Shown: in pieces, positions 1-30,180 of the stretch
Position numbering within the stretch: the stretch's first letter is position 1
How the letters are laid out: every line of letters starts with the position of its first letter
Made by a program: the position numbers and the translations under genes
Notes under the pieces: generated by a model
Database searches by the model: none
What the model was told of the DNA's origin: nothing
Seen by the model: the letters and a program-made list of their open reading frames with translations, nothing else
Assembly (NCBI GenBank): GCA_963921825.1
Contig: OY997594.1
Coordinates: 14,947,001 to 15,011,000 of the forward strand
Length of the DNA: 64,000 nt
Reading direction: 5' to 3'
Source of the DNA: Erodium maritimum
Taxonomy: Eukaryota > Streptophyta > Magnoliopsida > Geraniales > Geraniaceae

Positions 1-18634
<18,634 letters not shown>

Positions 18635-19612
18635 GGACTGAGACCAAATTGTGTTATATCATATTTTGTTGTTGTGAAAGTTCCTATTTGAGAGTATTTA
18701 GTGGTTATGTGCTCTCGAATATCTATAGAAACTCGTCACAGAATTTACTTCCTGGTGTTAATAATGTAATTGATCCAACTAGAGTTCAGGAACTCTTCAT
18801 ATTACTGTTTCCAGTTTTGAGTCTGGTATGGCTCCTTTGGTAATGAAATTCGCTTTTTCCCACATCTGTATCTTGTGCAGTCTTTTTGGGAGAAATCTCC
18901 TTTGTTATGCACTGTTCTCAGTAACTACTATGGAATTTAAAAAGTTTTTGAAAATTCCTGAAAACATTTGTCTTGTCTTAAATCAAATGTTGTAAAAACC
19001 GGTTTAGGAGTCGCCAGTGTGCAGAATTTTATAATTTTATTCACAAATAAATGTTAAAAAAACTTCAATGATAAGATATTTGTGTGGACAAATTCTAGTA
19101 GGCGTTGTTTGATTATTATTTATTGAAATAATTCTTATCTCAGTTTTATTAGTAATCATATCATACTTATCAATTAAAATAATGTATGTATGTATTCACA
19201 ATTAAAAAACAAATATAACTAATCCCCATTTACACCTACCATTTTTTACAACCTTGTCTAAATTTAGTAAACGTGAGTTCTCAAAAATCTTTTTAAACTT
19301 AAGATAGTTGAGGGTTATATTATCTCTAGTTTTTTTTCATATGATAAGATCTTGAATGAGATATTCAGGACGAGTAACCAACTGTTAGGAACAAATTTGT
19401 TCCAAACATGTCATGTTGATTTTGAGATAATCAGAATGATTAGAGATACAATACTTCATACGCTTACAAGTGGAGCAACAATTATGCTTAGATTAACATA
19501 CAGTAACACAGTTTGTCCACTTAAAAAGACATGAGGAACAAAATTGAAATTGGGTTTACATCAATTGCCAAAAGAGCAGAATGGGAAGCAATGTGTATAG
19601 AGGTCCCTTGTC
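18635..19612. other. BIG 3' UTR and intergenic DNA, with a possible hAT-like MITE at 18985-19256
   Basis: The first ~250 bases are the BIG 3' UTR by position. Bases 18985-19256 may be a small hAT-like MITE: CAAATGTTGTAAAAACC at the left and the reverse complement of CAAGGTTGTAAAAAATGG at the right, with flanks tcttaaat and tctaaatt that resemble, but do not equal, an 8-base duplication. The rest is AT-rich without recognisable genes. BIG and IMP3 converge here. Confidence 0.45.
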
Positions 19613-20827
19613 TTAATTCATTGCATCATAATCATCCAACTTATCATTGTACTGCAGAACCTTTCTTTTAATCTTGGATGAATCTACCCATGTGATGAAG
19701 TCTTCCATATTCCTCGTAACAAGAAAGGCTGGGTCAGTAACTGTGTCCGGACCCACACGAATGTGCCCTTGCTCGATGTATGTAATTGCTTCTTTCAAGT
19801 GCTCTGCAAACTTTAACTTCACTAACAAAGTTGATAGCCTCCGTCTGCAAACAAATACAAATATATAAGGGCAGATTTAAGAGAATGGACATGTCAAATG
19901 ATAATAGAGCAGCAAGACACTTCAAATTTGGATATAGCACTGGTTTACCTGCAAAATGACGATACTGATAAGTGATCACACAAAGCCAAGCTTTTCCTAG
20001 TTGGTATGACACCCATGTTGTACCTGAAAACAGACAAGGAACCACAAGCTGAGTCAACATCTGTTGCCAAACTCGAAAGTAAAAAATATGAGAGATCACA
20101 ATTACCACTTCAGTCATCTTCAGATATCAATATCATGTATCCATGGAATAACAAATCATGTTTAACATGTAAAACCAATATAGGAAGCATCAGAGAATGA
20201 GATAGAGATACATAAAAAATGAGTGAATGTTTCTCATAGCCTCTCTTTGTCAGCAAATACGCTCTAAAATGCACATGGGAGCACAAGATTCTACGTGTAT
20301 CATACAATCAACTCATTAACCATAATAAGATGTCTTCATGGCCCAGTGTACATGTATAACTACAATAACAACATTCTTATTTACCTAGACTATACTGTAA
20401 TTTGATTCAAAAGTAGTGGAAAATCAAAGCTCTAAATCTCTAATAAAATCCAATTAGAAGCATGTAAATGTAAATGGGTCAGTGTTCCAAGAGGGCCGCC
20501 AAACAAATATAGAAATTGACCAATGAACATTAAAAGGAGGTTTCAGATTGGTATTATAAGTAAATTAGATAGAAAGAGAAGTTACAGTTTCTCCAGGAGC
20601 ACATCGGTCATGTCAACCCGGTAAGGGTCTCTAGGGTCCATCTGCTTGAGGATGTTGACGAGCTTCTGAGCCATCCTGCACAAGGTCGAATACTTCTTAT
20701 AATCGTCTCGGCCGGTCACATGGTAACGCTGCATCACCTGCGTTTCGCGATGCCCACCTTCCCTCTTCCATTGCAGAAAGTCGACCTTTTTCAGCAGCTT
20801 CTTCTCATGGAACTTGAGCTTCCTCAT
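19613..20827 (-). CDS. IMP3: IMP3, U3 small nucleolar ribonucleoprotein (SSU processome)
   Basis: Seen: three exons on the minus strand, 20827-20586, 20023-19949 and 19844-19613 (TAA), joined by GT-AG introns into a 182-residue protein beginning [20 protein letters not shown]. Human IMP3 has 184 residues and the two align from end to end as I recall it, including EQGH(I/V)RVGPD and TDPAFLVTR. The C-terminal half is an S4-type RNA-binding domain (about residues 107-165). Known: IMP3 with IMP4 and MPP10 holds the U3 snoRNA against the pre-18S rRNA so that the small ribosomal subunit is cut and folded in the nucleolus. The start is the only in-frame ATG preceding the conserved N-terminus. The upstream leader is a CTTCTC repeat. 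Convergent with BIG. Identification is secure. Confidence 0.96.
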
Positions 20828-20836
20828 CTTCCTTCA

Positions 20837-20880
20837 ATTCTCCTTCTCCTTCTCCTTCTCCTTCTCCTTCTTCTCCTTCA
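20837..20880. repeat. CTTCTC-type pyrimidine microsatellite in the IMP3 5' leader
   Basis: About seven near-perfect copies of (CTTCTC) lie 10-50 bases upstream of the IMP3 ATG; read on the gene strand they form a GA-rich leader. Pyrimidine/purine tracts at this position are common in plant housekeeping promoters and 5' UTRs. Confidence 0.75.
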
Positions 20881-21419
20881 CTGCGTGTGAGAGAGATATA
20901 TCTAAACCCTAAAACCGAAGTGTATGCAGCAGGTACTGGTAGTAGTAGGGGCAAATGGATCGACAAAGAGGCCTGTTGAAGCTAAGATATTGGGCAGGCC
21001 CGATACAGAGCCCGATTCAAGGTATGGCCCAACAGCAACATAATCCAACTATTAATCACATAAACATATGAAAATTTCTTTTAAGTAATGGCTGGTTGAT
21101 GGGTTAGTTGATTTGGTGGTGTCGCAGCAAATTGAAGACTACAAAGTGGTTCCTCCGCCGTCGCATCGCCGTTCTCTCGCTCCTATCTCTGGTGAACTTC
21201 AAAAACTCTAACAAAGCGTAAAAGACTAGAAACGGTGTCTCGATCACGACGGTTAGGGTTTTTTGGTCGCACATGCGTTTTTTCGATTTTTCCGGCGCGT
21301 CTGCTCTCCTTTCTTCGATCTCGGCATCACCTTTCCTGTTGGTAAGTAGCCTCATAGTATTGCGATACTCCACTGTTCATCGATATATCTGCTAGGGTTC
21401 CGACGGTTTTTGCTTTTGC
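20881..21419. other. IMP3 upstream region, unassigned
   Basis: Contains the probable IMP3 promoter (minus strand) and a TTAGGGTTTTTTGG stretch near 21254. I see no supported gene. The open frames here are short and resemble nothing I know. Confidence 0.4.
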
Positions 21420-21640
21420 CTCTTGTTTGGTACAATTCTGAATATTATGGCATCAGTTCTTGCGTGGAACTATCGAGGTGTGAAATCGAACACAAACCGG
21501 TAGCAGCTAAAGATTTATCAACTGAAACAGCATACGAGCCGATTAAAAAAGGTCTTGGAACAACCAAATCAGTGGGTTTGGGATCCAGGGGCCGGGACGA
21601 TAAGACGAGACCCATGTGAAGTGTGGTACTTATATCCATG
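21420..21640 (+). mobile_element. Non-LTR retroelement fragment (L1-like ORF2 start)
   Basis: An ATG at 21447 opens MASVLAWNYRGVKS, which resembles the conserved WNxRG opening of the endonuclease of plant L1 (LINE) ORF2. The frame decays soon after. The following segment, CAGTGGGTTTGGGATCC...GGGACGATAAGACGAGACC, recurs at about 23730-23770 (+) and, inverted, at about 25505-25560, so this is a member of a dispersed family. Assignment to L1 rests on a short motif. Confidence 0.5.
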
Positions 21641-21820
21641 ACCCAGGTGAAAAACTAAGTCCACGGATTGAATCCGTGACCCAGGTGAAAAACTAAACCA
21701 ATGGATTGAATCTGTAGCTCAGGTGGAAAAATAAGCCAGCGTATAGTATATATGGCCCAAGTGGAAAACTAAACCAACGGATTGAATCTGTGGCCCAGGT
21801 TTTCACTTGCCCAACAGATA
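21641..21820. repeat. ~50-bp imperfect tandem repeat
   Basis: A unit of roughly 50 bases carrying GATTGAATC(C/T)GTG and CCCAGGTGAAAAACTAA is repeated about three and a half times with substitutions. It separates the retroelement fragment at 21420 from the minus-strand fragment at 22010. No coding sense. Confidence 0.7.
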
Positions 21821-21989
21821 CTTATATATGTTGGGAAAGAACTTGGGCTATGCAACTTGTCTGACGGATCTTGGTCGACACATACATCCGTTGATCAAGA
21901 CCGATCCAACAGTAGTGAGATAAATAAGACTTCGAACTCACTTTGCTTGCATGCAGCTAGGCCTTCACGAAACAACCTGCATGTTGTTG

Positions 21990-22340
21990 GGCCTCCATGA
22001 GTCAACCCGCCCACTACTCCACTTGCCGACCCACAGGATGGAGGCCCATAACTTTCAAGGGCTCATCCTAGTCGGGTCGGGTCTCCAGGCTCCACTGGTC
22101 TCCCATCCGGGTCGGAAACCCAATCCAGCTCGTTCTCCTCGCCTCGCTTCCTCTTCGATAGTGCCATCGTTGTCGGGTCATCTTTATTGCACTGAATCAG
22201 CCCCGCCCCTGGAAGAGAGGTCGACCGTATCACCCTATCTTGATTCACCACCCCTCGGGATAGTCGAGGACGAGGCCCCCGCACCGGAGCCCCAAAATGG
22301 GTCCTTCTTCCACCCGTCGTTATTGTCACTGGAGAAATAC
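21990..22340 (-). mobile_element. Retroelement 5'/ORF1-region fragment, minus strand
   Basis: Read on the minus strand this segment encodes KDDPTTMALSKRKRGEENE and then a proline- and glycine-rich stretch. A diverged copy of the same block lies on the plus strand at about 45349-45470 (DDPTTVALPKRKRREKNK). The shared DNA continues about 100 bases past this motif (GGGTCGGCAAGTGGAG versus GGGTTGGCGAGTGGGT). I read it as part of a non-LTR retroelement. The basic motif is suggestive of an RNA-binding ORF1 leader but is not diagnostic. Confidence 0.5.
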
Positions 22341-22345
22341 TAGCT

Positions 22346-23500
22346 ACCGCCTACACGAAGAGGACTTGCCCCACCTCTACCGCCATCATGATCTCGGATT
22401 GGACTGTCCTCTTTTTGTAAATCAATATGTTGGATAATGAAAAAAAGACTATAGATTTGAAGCTAAAGTTGAGAATGGGAGGCTGGCAAGTAGATCTCGG
22501 TCCCTCTTAGCGAATTTTGAGGGCTACAAATATAGTAGAATCAACCAAAACATTTTAGTTTTATATATTTTACAGCATTTCAACTGGTTGGTTGTCACAA
22601 AAAATATGAACTTGTAAATATCATAATAGTTATCTAGAAAATACCCCAAACACTATAAAATCAGTTAAAAATTTAACCTTGGATATATTGAAATATACAA
22701 TGAAGATGAGTTTGTGGTTTTTTTGTTTTAGGGATATTTCTGTTAGCATCTTCTATAAGACAGTAACCCAAATAGAGGCATAAGTTAGAAATGAGCACAC
22801 AACAGTAAAGGTGACAGGTTGGAAGAACCCACCATGTGATTGTGAGAGACTTCACAACACAACTTAATTAGTTTCTTCCTCAGTCTCCATTGCATGAATC
22901 AATGCTTACACATGCCATTTTCAGACACCATAACTTCTTTGCTGCGCACACAAGCTAAACTCATGTGCTTATATTAACCATCTTGCAGACTATAAAATAG
23001 TGCTCACAACTCCATCTGCTTTGCTAAACGCTACTTATGTCCTTAACCACTGTGTTTTTGGCCCTCGTATTTAATCATGTTAATTAAGATGCTCATATCA
23101 TTTAACCATCACAGTTTGAAATCTTGGTGTTTAAGTGTTGGACTAATTCATAGATGTTGTTTAAGAATATTGATTTTAGTCTTTTAGTTAGATCAGATCT
23201 AATCAGGTTTTAACATTATATCACAGTTATTTAAACATGTGATTATATCAGGGTGGAAGGCATTTTATTCAAGTCCTGATTACCGTATAAAGAGAATATT
23301 GAAGTTCCCCAAATATAAGATTAAGGAATCCCAAAGGAGGTTTTGCGCCGCACGAAAGAAAACCTTGCATGACTATGGTCTCTACCATGACCTATGGTAT
23401 GACTTTATTCCTTTTGTTCACAACAACAACGATATCGGGGCTCTTCATTCCCATAACAGCCTGGCGGTGCGGCAGCGACAACCATTCGGTGGGAGCGGCG
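22346..23500. other. AT-rich intergenic DNA, no gene seen
   Basis: Mostly AT-rich sequence with no recognisable coding or structural RNA signal. Open frames are short and unlike known proteins. Confidence 0.5.
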
Positions 23501-23509
23501 GTGGTCGAT

Positions 23510-24160
23510 TTTAGTAGTGGTCTTTGTTCCCTGTCCGAGCACAGCCAAGGTAACTCTCCACCGAGTCTAAAAGACTATACACTGATTCTAAGAGACTATA
23601 AAGAACCTCCAAGGCTAATCCGAAATCGATCCCCACAACTTATGGTTTCGATTTATCGGGGTTTGGTTTTGGTACAATTTTACCAACCGAACACCTGCAC
23701 ACACCATTTGGAGAAGGTCTCGAACAATACAGACGGTGGATTTGGGATCCGGGAGGAGGGACGATAGGATGAGGTTTGTTTCCACGGCACCCAAGTTCGG
23801 TTTACCCCAGATACTCAAGACGGATCAACAATGCAAGGATGCCCCACTACATGCAATACAAGATTCAAAAGTGGCGTCAAATGAACCCCAATATTGGTGT
23901 TACGTTGCATTGGTTGTTTCGTCATTTTGTGTTTTTTATTTTTCTGGTTTATGTTTTTAGGATTTGGGTCATCTATTGGTTTGAGTAATATGTGTTTTTA
24001 GTTGTTTGGTTTCATTTCTTTGAAATCGTGGTAAGGGGATGTCCTCAGTTTTTTGTCTATGATAAAAATTAGACTAGTTCTACGAGTTTAAAAGAGCTGG
24101 GTCAGCTACGGGGGCTCATACAGTATTCTGAAGCCCAGGGCCTCTGACCCTACTTTATAA
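23510..24160 (+). mobile_element. Non-LTR retroelement remnant, plus strand copy
   Basis: Shares with the inverted copy at 25260-25600 an ordered series of motifs: ACAGACGGTGGATTTGGGATCC, then a T-rich stretch, then GGTAAGGGGATGTCCTCAG, then TCTACGAG...GCC. It also shares the first block with 21570-21620. The 3' half is T/G-rich, like the 3' end of plant LINEs. No intact reading frame. Confidence 0.55.
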
Positions 24161-25255
24161 TAGTTGATCGACAGTAATGCACTTCCTCAAAATACATGTT
24201 TCAGAAAAGAAAAAAAAAGATTAAGAAATCACTGAATAAACATATTTAGATTTGTATGTATTATTTTAAACTCATAAAATAAACCAGATTACCAATATAT
24301 ATGTACACGACAAACAAATACCGTCTATGTCCTAAATCTTACGTTACTAAGCTTCACAAATCCAAATGATTTTAGCAAAGAAAATGATATCAATAAGTAA
24401 ATATTTGAACATTTACTCACACGTAAGATAAATCGTATAACTTGTTGCAAATCACAAAAACGACATATTTGAAAACCTACAATATCATATGATGTTATAA
24501 AAACATGTGAATGTTAAGTTTAAATAAACATTATGTTTTCAAGTTATAACTTTTGACATAAGAAACTACCATAAATATGTAAATTTCTTATACATGCTTA
24601 TAGGTATTGGCCTCTTTTTTTTTTCTTTTTTTTTGCATACATATGTATGTAGATAAGATATTATTAGAGTGCACACATAACCTACATAAACCATCACATT
24701 TAAGCCCGTGAGAAAGACTTGACATGACCATCTAAAAAATAGTTTTATTACATCCTTGAATAAAGATTAATTAAATTAAATTTTCCAATTGGTTGTTAGG
24801 TGAAAAATACAACATTTCCGTTGGTTCAAATCATATAAATCAATCGTAATCCAAGCCATAATTGTTCCTTTTCTCTTCTAATAATAATCTTCACGCCTCT
24901 CTCTTTCGTTTCACATAAGAGTGATGCATCCAAACCCTTCCGGTCCTTGTAGGATTCTTGTTGAAAAATCCATGTCAATTTGAATCTTCTTTTCACTAAT
25001 ATTTAATTTTGTGTCCAATAACGCATATGCTCTTACATAGAAAGCTACGAGCAATTACATGTAAAGCTTAATTTATTATAACATAATCATCTTACCGATT
25101 GTGTATGGTTTTCCTTCATCTTTATTAAACTTAATTAGTAATTTATCCATGTACCTATCAAATGTGCATTGCTTTCTCAAGATTTTAAACTAAACTTAAT
25201 TTTTTTGAAACGAATAACATGGGAAAGTGTATTATTATAAAAAAAACAATACGTA
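24161..25255. other. AT-rich intergenic DNA, no gene seen
   Basis: About 1.1 kb of AT-rich sequence with a poly-T/poly-pyrimidine run near 24617-24635. No open frame of note and no terminal repeats found by eye. Confidence 0.5.
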
Positions 25256-25259
25256 TATA

Positions 25260-25960
25260 GTAGGGCTAAAAAGCTTTAGGCTTTAGAATAATATCTGGGA
25301 TGACCGTAACTAATTCGGCTCTCATAGACCTGTAGAAAAAGCATATTTTGTTTCGTAGACACAACCTGAGAACATCCCCTTACCAGCATTTCAATAAACA
25401 AAACACAAGAATAAAAGTCCAAACGTAAATCCAGATAAAATACTCCAAACTAAAAACAAAAGTGCAATAAAACAGAGAAATTTGATGTGCTCCTCTTCAT
25501 GTTGTCCCGAGACGCCTCGGGTCACGTCCTATCGTCACGGATCTCAAGTCCACCGACTGTATTGCTCCAAACACCTCGTACAAGAAACCTTAAATTGTGG
25601 AGATCGGCTTTGGAATAGCCCTGGAGGCTCGTTGTAGTCTCTTAGACTCGGTGAGAGGCAGTCCGACGACATGGCGGAGAAACGCTGAGGTTGGCGTTGG
25701 TGTCTTGCCGGAATGGTGGGAAGGTCGAAGTAGGGCTCCGACGACAGCGGAGGGGCACGAAACGTGTAGAAAGGGGAGGCAGAACGTACCTACATGACGC
25801 AGGAGAGCGAGGTCGAACGACCGACTTAAGGGCATGGGGTGGAGATATAGCCAGAGAAGCAGGGACAGATTGTGACTCCAACCAAGTCTCGAGACGATGC
25901 GACCATAGAAGAGACTGGAGAGAACACGACGTCGAACGACAACTGAAAACATAGACTCAT
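25260..25960 (-). mobile_element. Non-LTR retroelement remnant, minus strand copy
   Basis: The reverse complement of 25260-25600 matches the plus-strand remnant at 23700-24130 in order and spacing (GACGATAGGAC..., GGTAAGGGGATGTTCTCAG, GTCTACGAAACAAAATATG). The GC-rich 25600-25960 part, read on the minus strand, is a low-complexity Ser/Arg/Pro-rich frame resembling the 5' portion of such elements. No intact protein domain. Confidence 0.5.
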
Positions 25961-27000
25961 AAACTTATCATATTATCCGTATAATTATCCCATCAGATGT
26001 GCATCGTTTTTTAAGATTTCCCCACTAAGCCTGACTGATATAGACTTGTCATTTTATCCATATACATACCTTAAGAAATATAGTTAAAATGAGAGCTTCC
26101 GTAATATATTATGTTTTCAATAACATTTCCAACTCCAACCATTGAATTGATACTAGATGCAAAGAACAAATATAAAATACAATAATTGAGTTTGTTTGCT
26201 TACTTTTTCTAGACCAACACCTGTCCTTCAAATTTTGGTAGAAGCATAATAAGTATTATTATAATTAGGAAAAGATGGTGAAAAGATGGTTATGGTTTCT
26301 AGTGTAAAAATGAAAATGTTTAGTCCCTTTCCTTCATTTGATGATATTTACATTTTGTGCCACAAATTGAACCATTCTACTTTTGTCAATCACTTTTCTC
26401 CATTCCCATTTAATTTTGTGGATATAATACATAAAGTTGCATCTTAATTGCTCAATAACTTTGATAAAATAATATTAAATTCATTCTTGATAGTTTCAAA
26501 TTATTTTATTTAGTTTAAGTGTCGTCAATGTCAATTATTATTCAGATACACGAGTTCAAGTAATTGATTAATAAGATTAATATAAAGTAAGGTGTTCCTC
26601 AACAAAAAAAAAAAGAATCGTACCTTACATCTAAAAACTAATTGTTTTGTTGGCCCACCTTGTTTGACTCTCAATTATAATGTTTAGTTTCAACAATAAT
26701 AATCCGTAGGCCATTTCTATATATGTAGATTTTGTTAAATGATGCACAAACTGGTATAGAAGATAATGAAGAACAGCTTATATTGTTCAATAAGAAACTT
26801 CTAAAATCAGAAACATTTTAACCGTGTAAAAATGAACCACTTACTCTAATCATCAAAGGTAATGTTTGACATAGCGAGAAAATGGATAGAAATCTCCTTA
26901 AATTAACAATTGTACCAACGTTGTTGATGTAGAGTGCGGAACAAAATGGAGTGTTTTTTTATCACATTCTTTGATTCACGAAAAATACCGAATATGATTT
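25961..27000. other. AT-rich intergenic DNA, no gene seen
   Basis: Highly AT-rich, with short A/T runs only. Nothing recognisable on either strand. Confidence 0.5.
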
Positions 27001-28530
27001 TTTTTTGAGTAAGTGCAACTTGTATTCCTTTAAAGAGAGCTAGTACATGCTTGAGTGCCCTGACGGGACAAACACAATAACTCTGAAACTACATAAACGT
27101 CTAGGACGTTTTTGACTGAAATGCCATGAAGGCTAACTAATACATGAAATAAAATAGAGGTGTCATTAAGGCTAACTAAGACATAAAGTAGAACATTGGA
27201 TGAAAACCAATAGAGGCCTCTTTTTCTCTCTGACTTGAAACTTGTGCCCCGAAACCGTAGCTCCCGTTCTCCTTCTTCTCCCTTCACCGATGACGGCGCG
27301 GCTCCGGCCAATCCGTTGCCGGTGAGGCTTCGCAGTCCTTCCCCCTTTCTCCAAACCCCTTTGCCTTCTCCACCGCTCAACTCCGACTCCGGCCTTCGTT
27401 TTCTCCAGGCGCTCCCTGCCCCGCTCCGCCCGTTTCTGCCGCCCGCCGCCATCTGTTCCCCCCCTCCTTCCTCCGGTGGCTTTCTCGACCTCTCCGACCT
27501 GGCCCTTGAAGACTTGACAGAGATCTGGTCGTGAGACACCCTTTCTAGCTTGATGGGTGCAGATCTACTCAAGGTCGACGCCCTGGTTGCCGGTCAGACC
27601 GTCTCCTCTCAAGGCCTTGTACCTGCGCCTCTATCTCCCGTCTCGCCGGCTCGCTGCTCTCGCCGGAGCTCGGTCCTCCTACTCGCCGGACCCCTCTTCT
27701 CTGGCTTTAATAACTTTTCTCCTCCCTTCCTTCCTCTATACTTTTCGATTGTTGTTCTGTGCTCTTTTCCATGTTTATGGTAAGATTTATCGTTTTGGTG
27801 CTGGCCAACGATGAAAGCATAGGGCTTCAGCCCTAGAACTCGATTGATTGTAGAGATGGATTGGTTTGTGTCCTAGTCGTGATTTGGTGCTGACCAACGA
27901 CATTTGCAATCCCTCTGTCCAATTCGGATCTGGGGGCTTTGTGGACTAGGGTGTGGTTTTAATTCATATCTAGGCTAGTCAAGAAGGGTTTTGTGCTCCG
28001 TTCTTCACTCACCTTTTTTGTTCGCAAACTAAAGCCTTTGTTCATGTTGAAGCCTTTGAAAACAGTTTGAATTCCCCCTCCAGCCTTCTGCGCTTGTTGT
28101 CTTGATACTCACTCACAACCAGATGCCACTTTCTGCAAGAGTTAATTCAACAATCACACCTTTTGTTGAAGATCAATCTCTATCTACTGAAGTTTTATGC
28201 AAAGACAAGCCCTACACTCCATTCACTTGGATCACATCAATCCACTATTGGTGCCTACTTCACATACTTCTGCTCAGTCGTGAAGATGGCTCTCCACACT
28301 CTTGTGCTCATCCGACTCCACCTTGACAGATTGCTACACTACTCTTTTGTTGGGCTGTTTTCATTTGTTTGAGGCTTTTGTTGCAATTTCACTGGCTTTT
28401 GTTTGTTTTCCTTTGTTCTTTGGTTGGTTTGTTGCAATCTATAGTGAGATTGCGTTTTTTTGTAACCTTTTCCGCCTCGGAATTGAGGTTAATCTAAATT
28501 TACTTTCACCGATAAAAAGAAGAAGACATA
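27001..28530. mobile_element. Transposon-derived region, probably retroelement pieces on both strands
   Basis: A T10 run at 27000 begins a segment that reads like the reversed 3' end of a minus-strand retroelement. From about 27235 the plus strand is C/T-rich (CTCCGG, CGCCGG motifs), passes into T/G-rich DNA, and ends CACCGATAAAAAG at 28508-28520. That 3' ending recurs at 35870-35881. No recognised domain; the short frames found here are not convincing genes. Confidence 0.45.
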
Positions 28531-28562
28531 AAGTAGAAAAAAATTAAAAACTAAGACCGAAT

Positions 28563-28780
28563 GACGAACACTCCTCAAGGTAGGGCCTGTAGACCGCTGG
28601 GTCCCCCGAAGGCGACACTCTTCTTCTGATGTAAAACTGAACCTATGGTCGTCAGTGATGAGGAAAGGACAAGCTTGACGAACACTGCTCAAGGTATGGC
28701 CTGTAGATCGTTGGGTCCCCCGAAGGTGACACGTTTCTTCCGTTGTAAAACCGAACCTGTGAACGTCAGAGCAATGATGA
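28563..28780. repeat. 114-bp tandem repeat, two units
   Basis: Two copies of a block beginning GACGAACACT (28563 and 28677) and containing TGGGTCCCCCGAAGG and TGTAAAAC(T/C)GAACCT stand in tandem, differing at roughly one base in ten. They lie in the 5' part of a plus-strand retroelement-like segment that ends in an A10 run at about 29342-29351. Confidence 0.8.
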
Positions 28781-29036
28781 TAGATGTGATTCAGGGATCC
28801 CTCCTAGTAAAAGTCCTTGAATCCTTGGGTAGAACAAAATCAGGTGATCATCTTACCCCAGAACTGGGATAGAGATCGGGAAAGAGGCCACGGTGGAGGC
28901 CAAGGAGGCGGAATCAGTGATGGCGGCTTCAATGGTGATTGGAGAGGCGACAAGGGCTGCCCAGAAAAGAGGATACGAGACAGGGATGGCGGTTTATGCT
29001 GAGTAGGAGTAGGCTACGACCACCAGAGTTGCAGAG

Positions 29037-29275
29037 GGGGGCCGGAGAAGAGACCGGAGACACGGTGTAGGTGGCGGAGAGGAGCCAACATCGTGGTGAC
29101 TAGAAGCGGGAGAGAGGAGTTGGACATAGGCTGGGAGCGACGGCGGCGTGCTAAGGCCAAAGAAACCCTAGCAGCCGCAGGGGGCCGGAGACGAGACCGG
29201 AGACACGGTGTTGGTGGCGGAGGGGAGCCAACACCATGGTGCCGGACATAAGCCGGGAGCGACGACGATGTTGCG
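29037..29275. repeat. 143-bp GC-rich tandem duplication
   Basis: A block containing GAGACCGGAGACACGGTGT (29050 and 29193) and GAGCCAACA(T/C)C(G/A)TGGTG is duplicated with a 143-base period. The second unit is shorter. It is followed by CCCTAGCAG, a C/T-rich tail and an A10 run, which fits a retroposed sequence on the plus strand. Confidence 0.8.
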
Positions 29276-29352
29276 CCTGTCCTGCGGGGGTCGAAACCCT
29301 AGCAGAGAGGTTTCCATTAGGAACTAATCCCTATTGTTTCAAAAAAAAAAGG

Positions 29353-30180
29353 ATATAAGAATACTGAACAAGATAATTAAGCATCAAACTTGTTTTTTGT
29401 GTGTGTTTATTACTTCAAAATCTGATTTACAATCAAAGCATCATGTGCTTATATAGCAAAACGAAACCCTAAAATCCTAATACAATAAGAAAACTAACTC
29501 AAAGTCTTAATACGAATAAAGAAAATCTCAAACCCCTAATATAAAAAGAAAATAAGGCCCAAATATACGAATATGCCCCTCTCGATGACCTCATATAACC
29601 GAAAAACGTCTTTAATCATGACAAAGCGATGAGATTTGCTTGAGGAACCGCTTCGATCCGAAAAATATTAAGGTGTTGTCAGATTTAAACACTAACGCCA
29701 TATCCTTAATTTGGACGGCATCAATTACTATATTTCCGAGTGATGAATAAAAATATTACCTTTCTTGTGATTCATATTGCTTGGGATATTAGCTAATAAG
29801 TGGTGTTCTTTTATTAATTAACTTTTCACATTTTAGGTACGAGAAATGGAAGATGATTATGGGAGATTCCAAAGAAATCAACTTTTACTTATAATGTTTA
29901 AGAGTTGTTTATTTCCTTTTCCTTTACACAAACCAGTCTTCGAACAAAAAACATTACTCTTCCGTAAAAGATGACCAATCTGTGCAAAAACAACCTGTAA
30001 TTGGTCTTTCGATATTGTGTACATTTCCTCCCAAAACAATCACAATATCATTTTCAGATCAACAACAATCTCTGTAATGTAGAAATTAAATTGTAAATCG
30101 ATCTAAACAAATAACATAAAGCAGAAGATTGACTCTAAATCAATACAAACTGCTGAAGATTCTAATAAGCCAACAAAGGC
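29353..30180. other. AT-rich intergenic DNA, no gene seen
   Basis: Contains a stretch (29380-29720) of short A-rich repeats such as AATAAGAAAA that could be old LTR material, but I found no paired ends. No coding signal. Confidence 0.4.

Noticed and set aside
27030-27572. 180-codon minus-strand frame (SRSAPIKLERV...) as a possible gene
   Set aside because: Low complexity, overlaps C/T-rich retroelement-like sequence, no recognisable domain or splice-supported extension.
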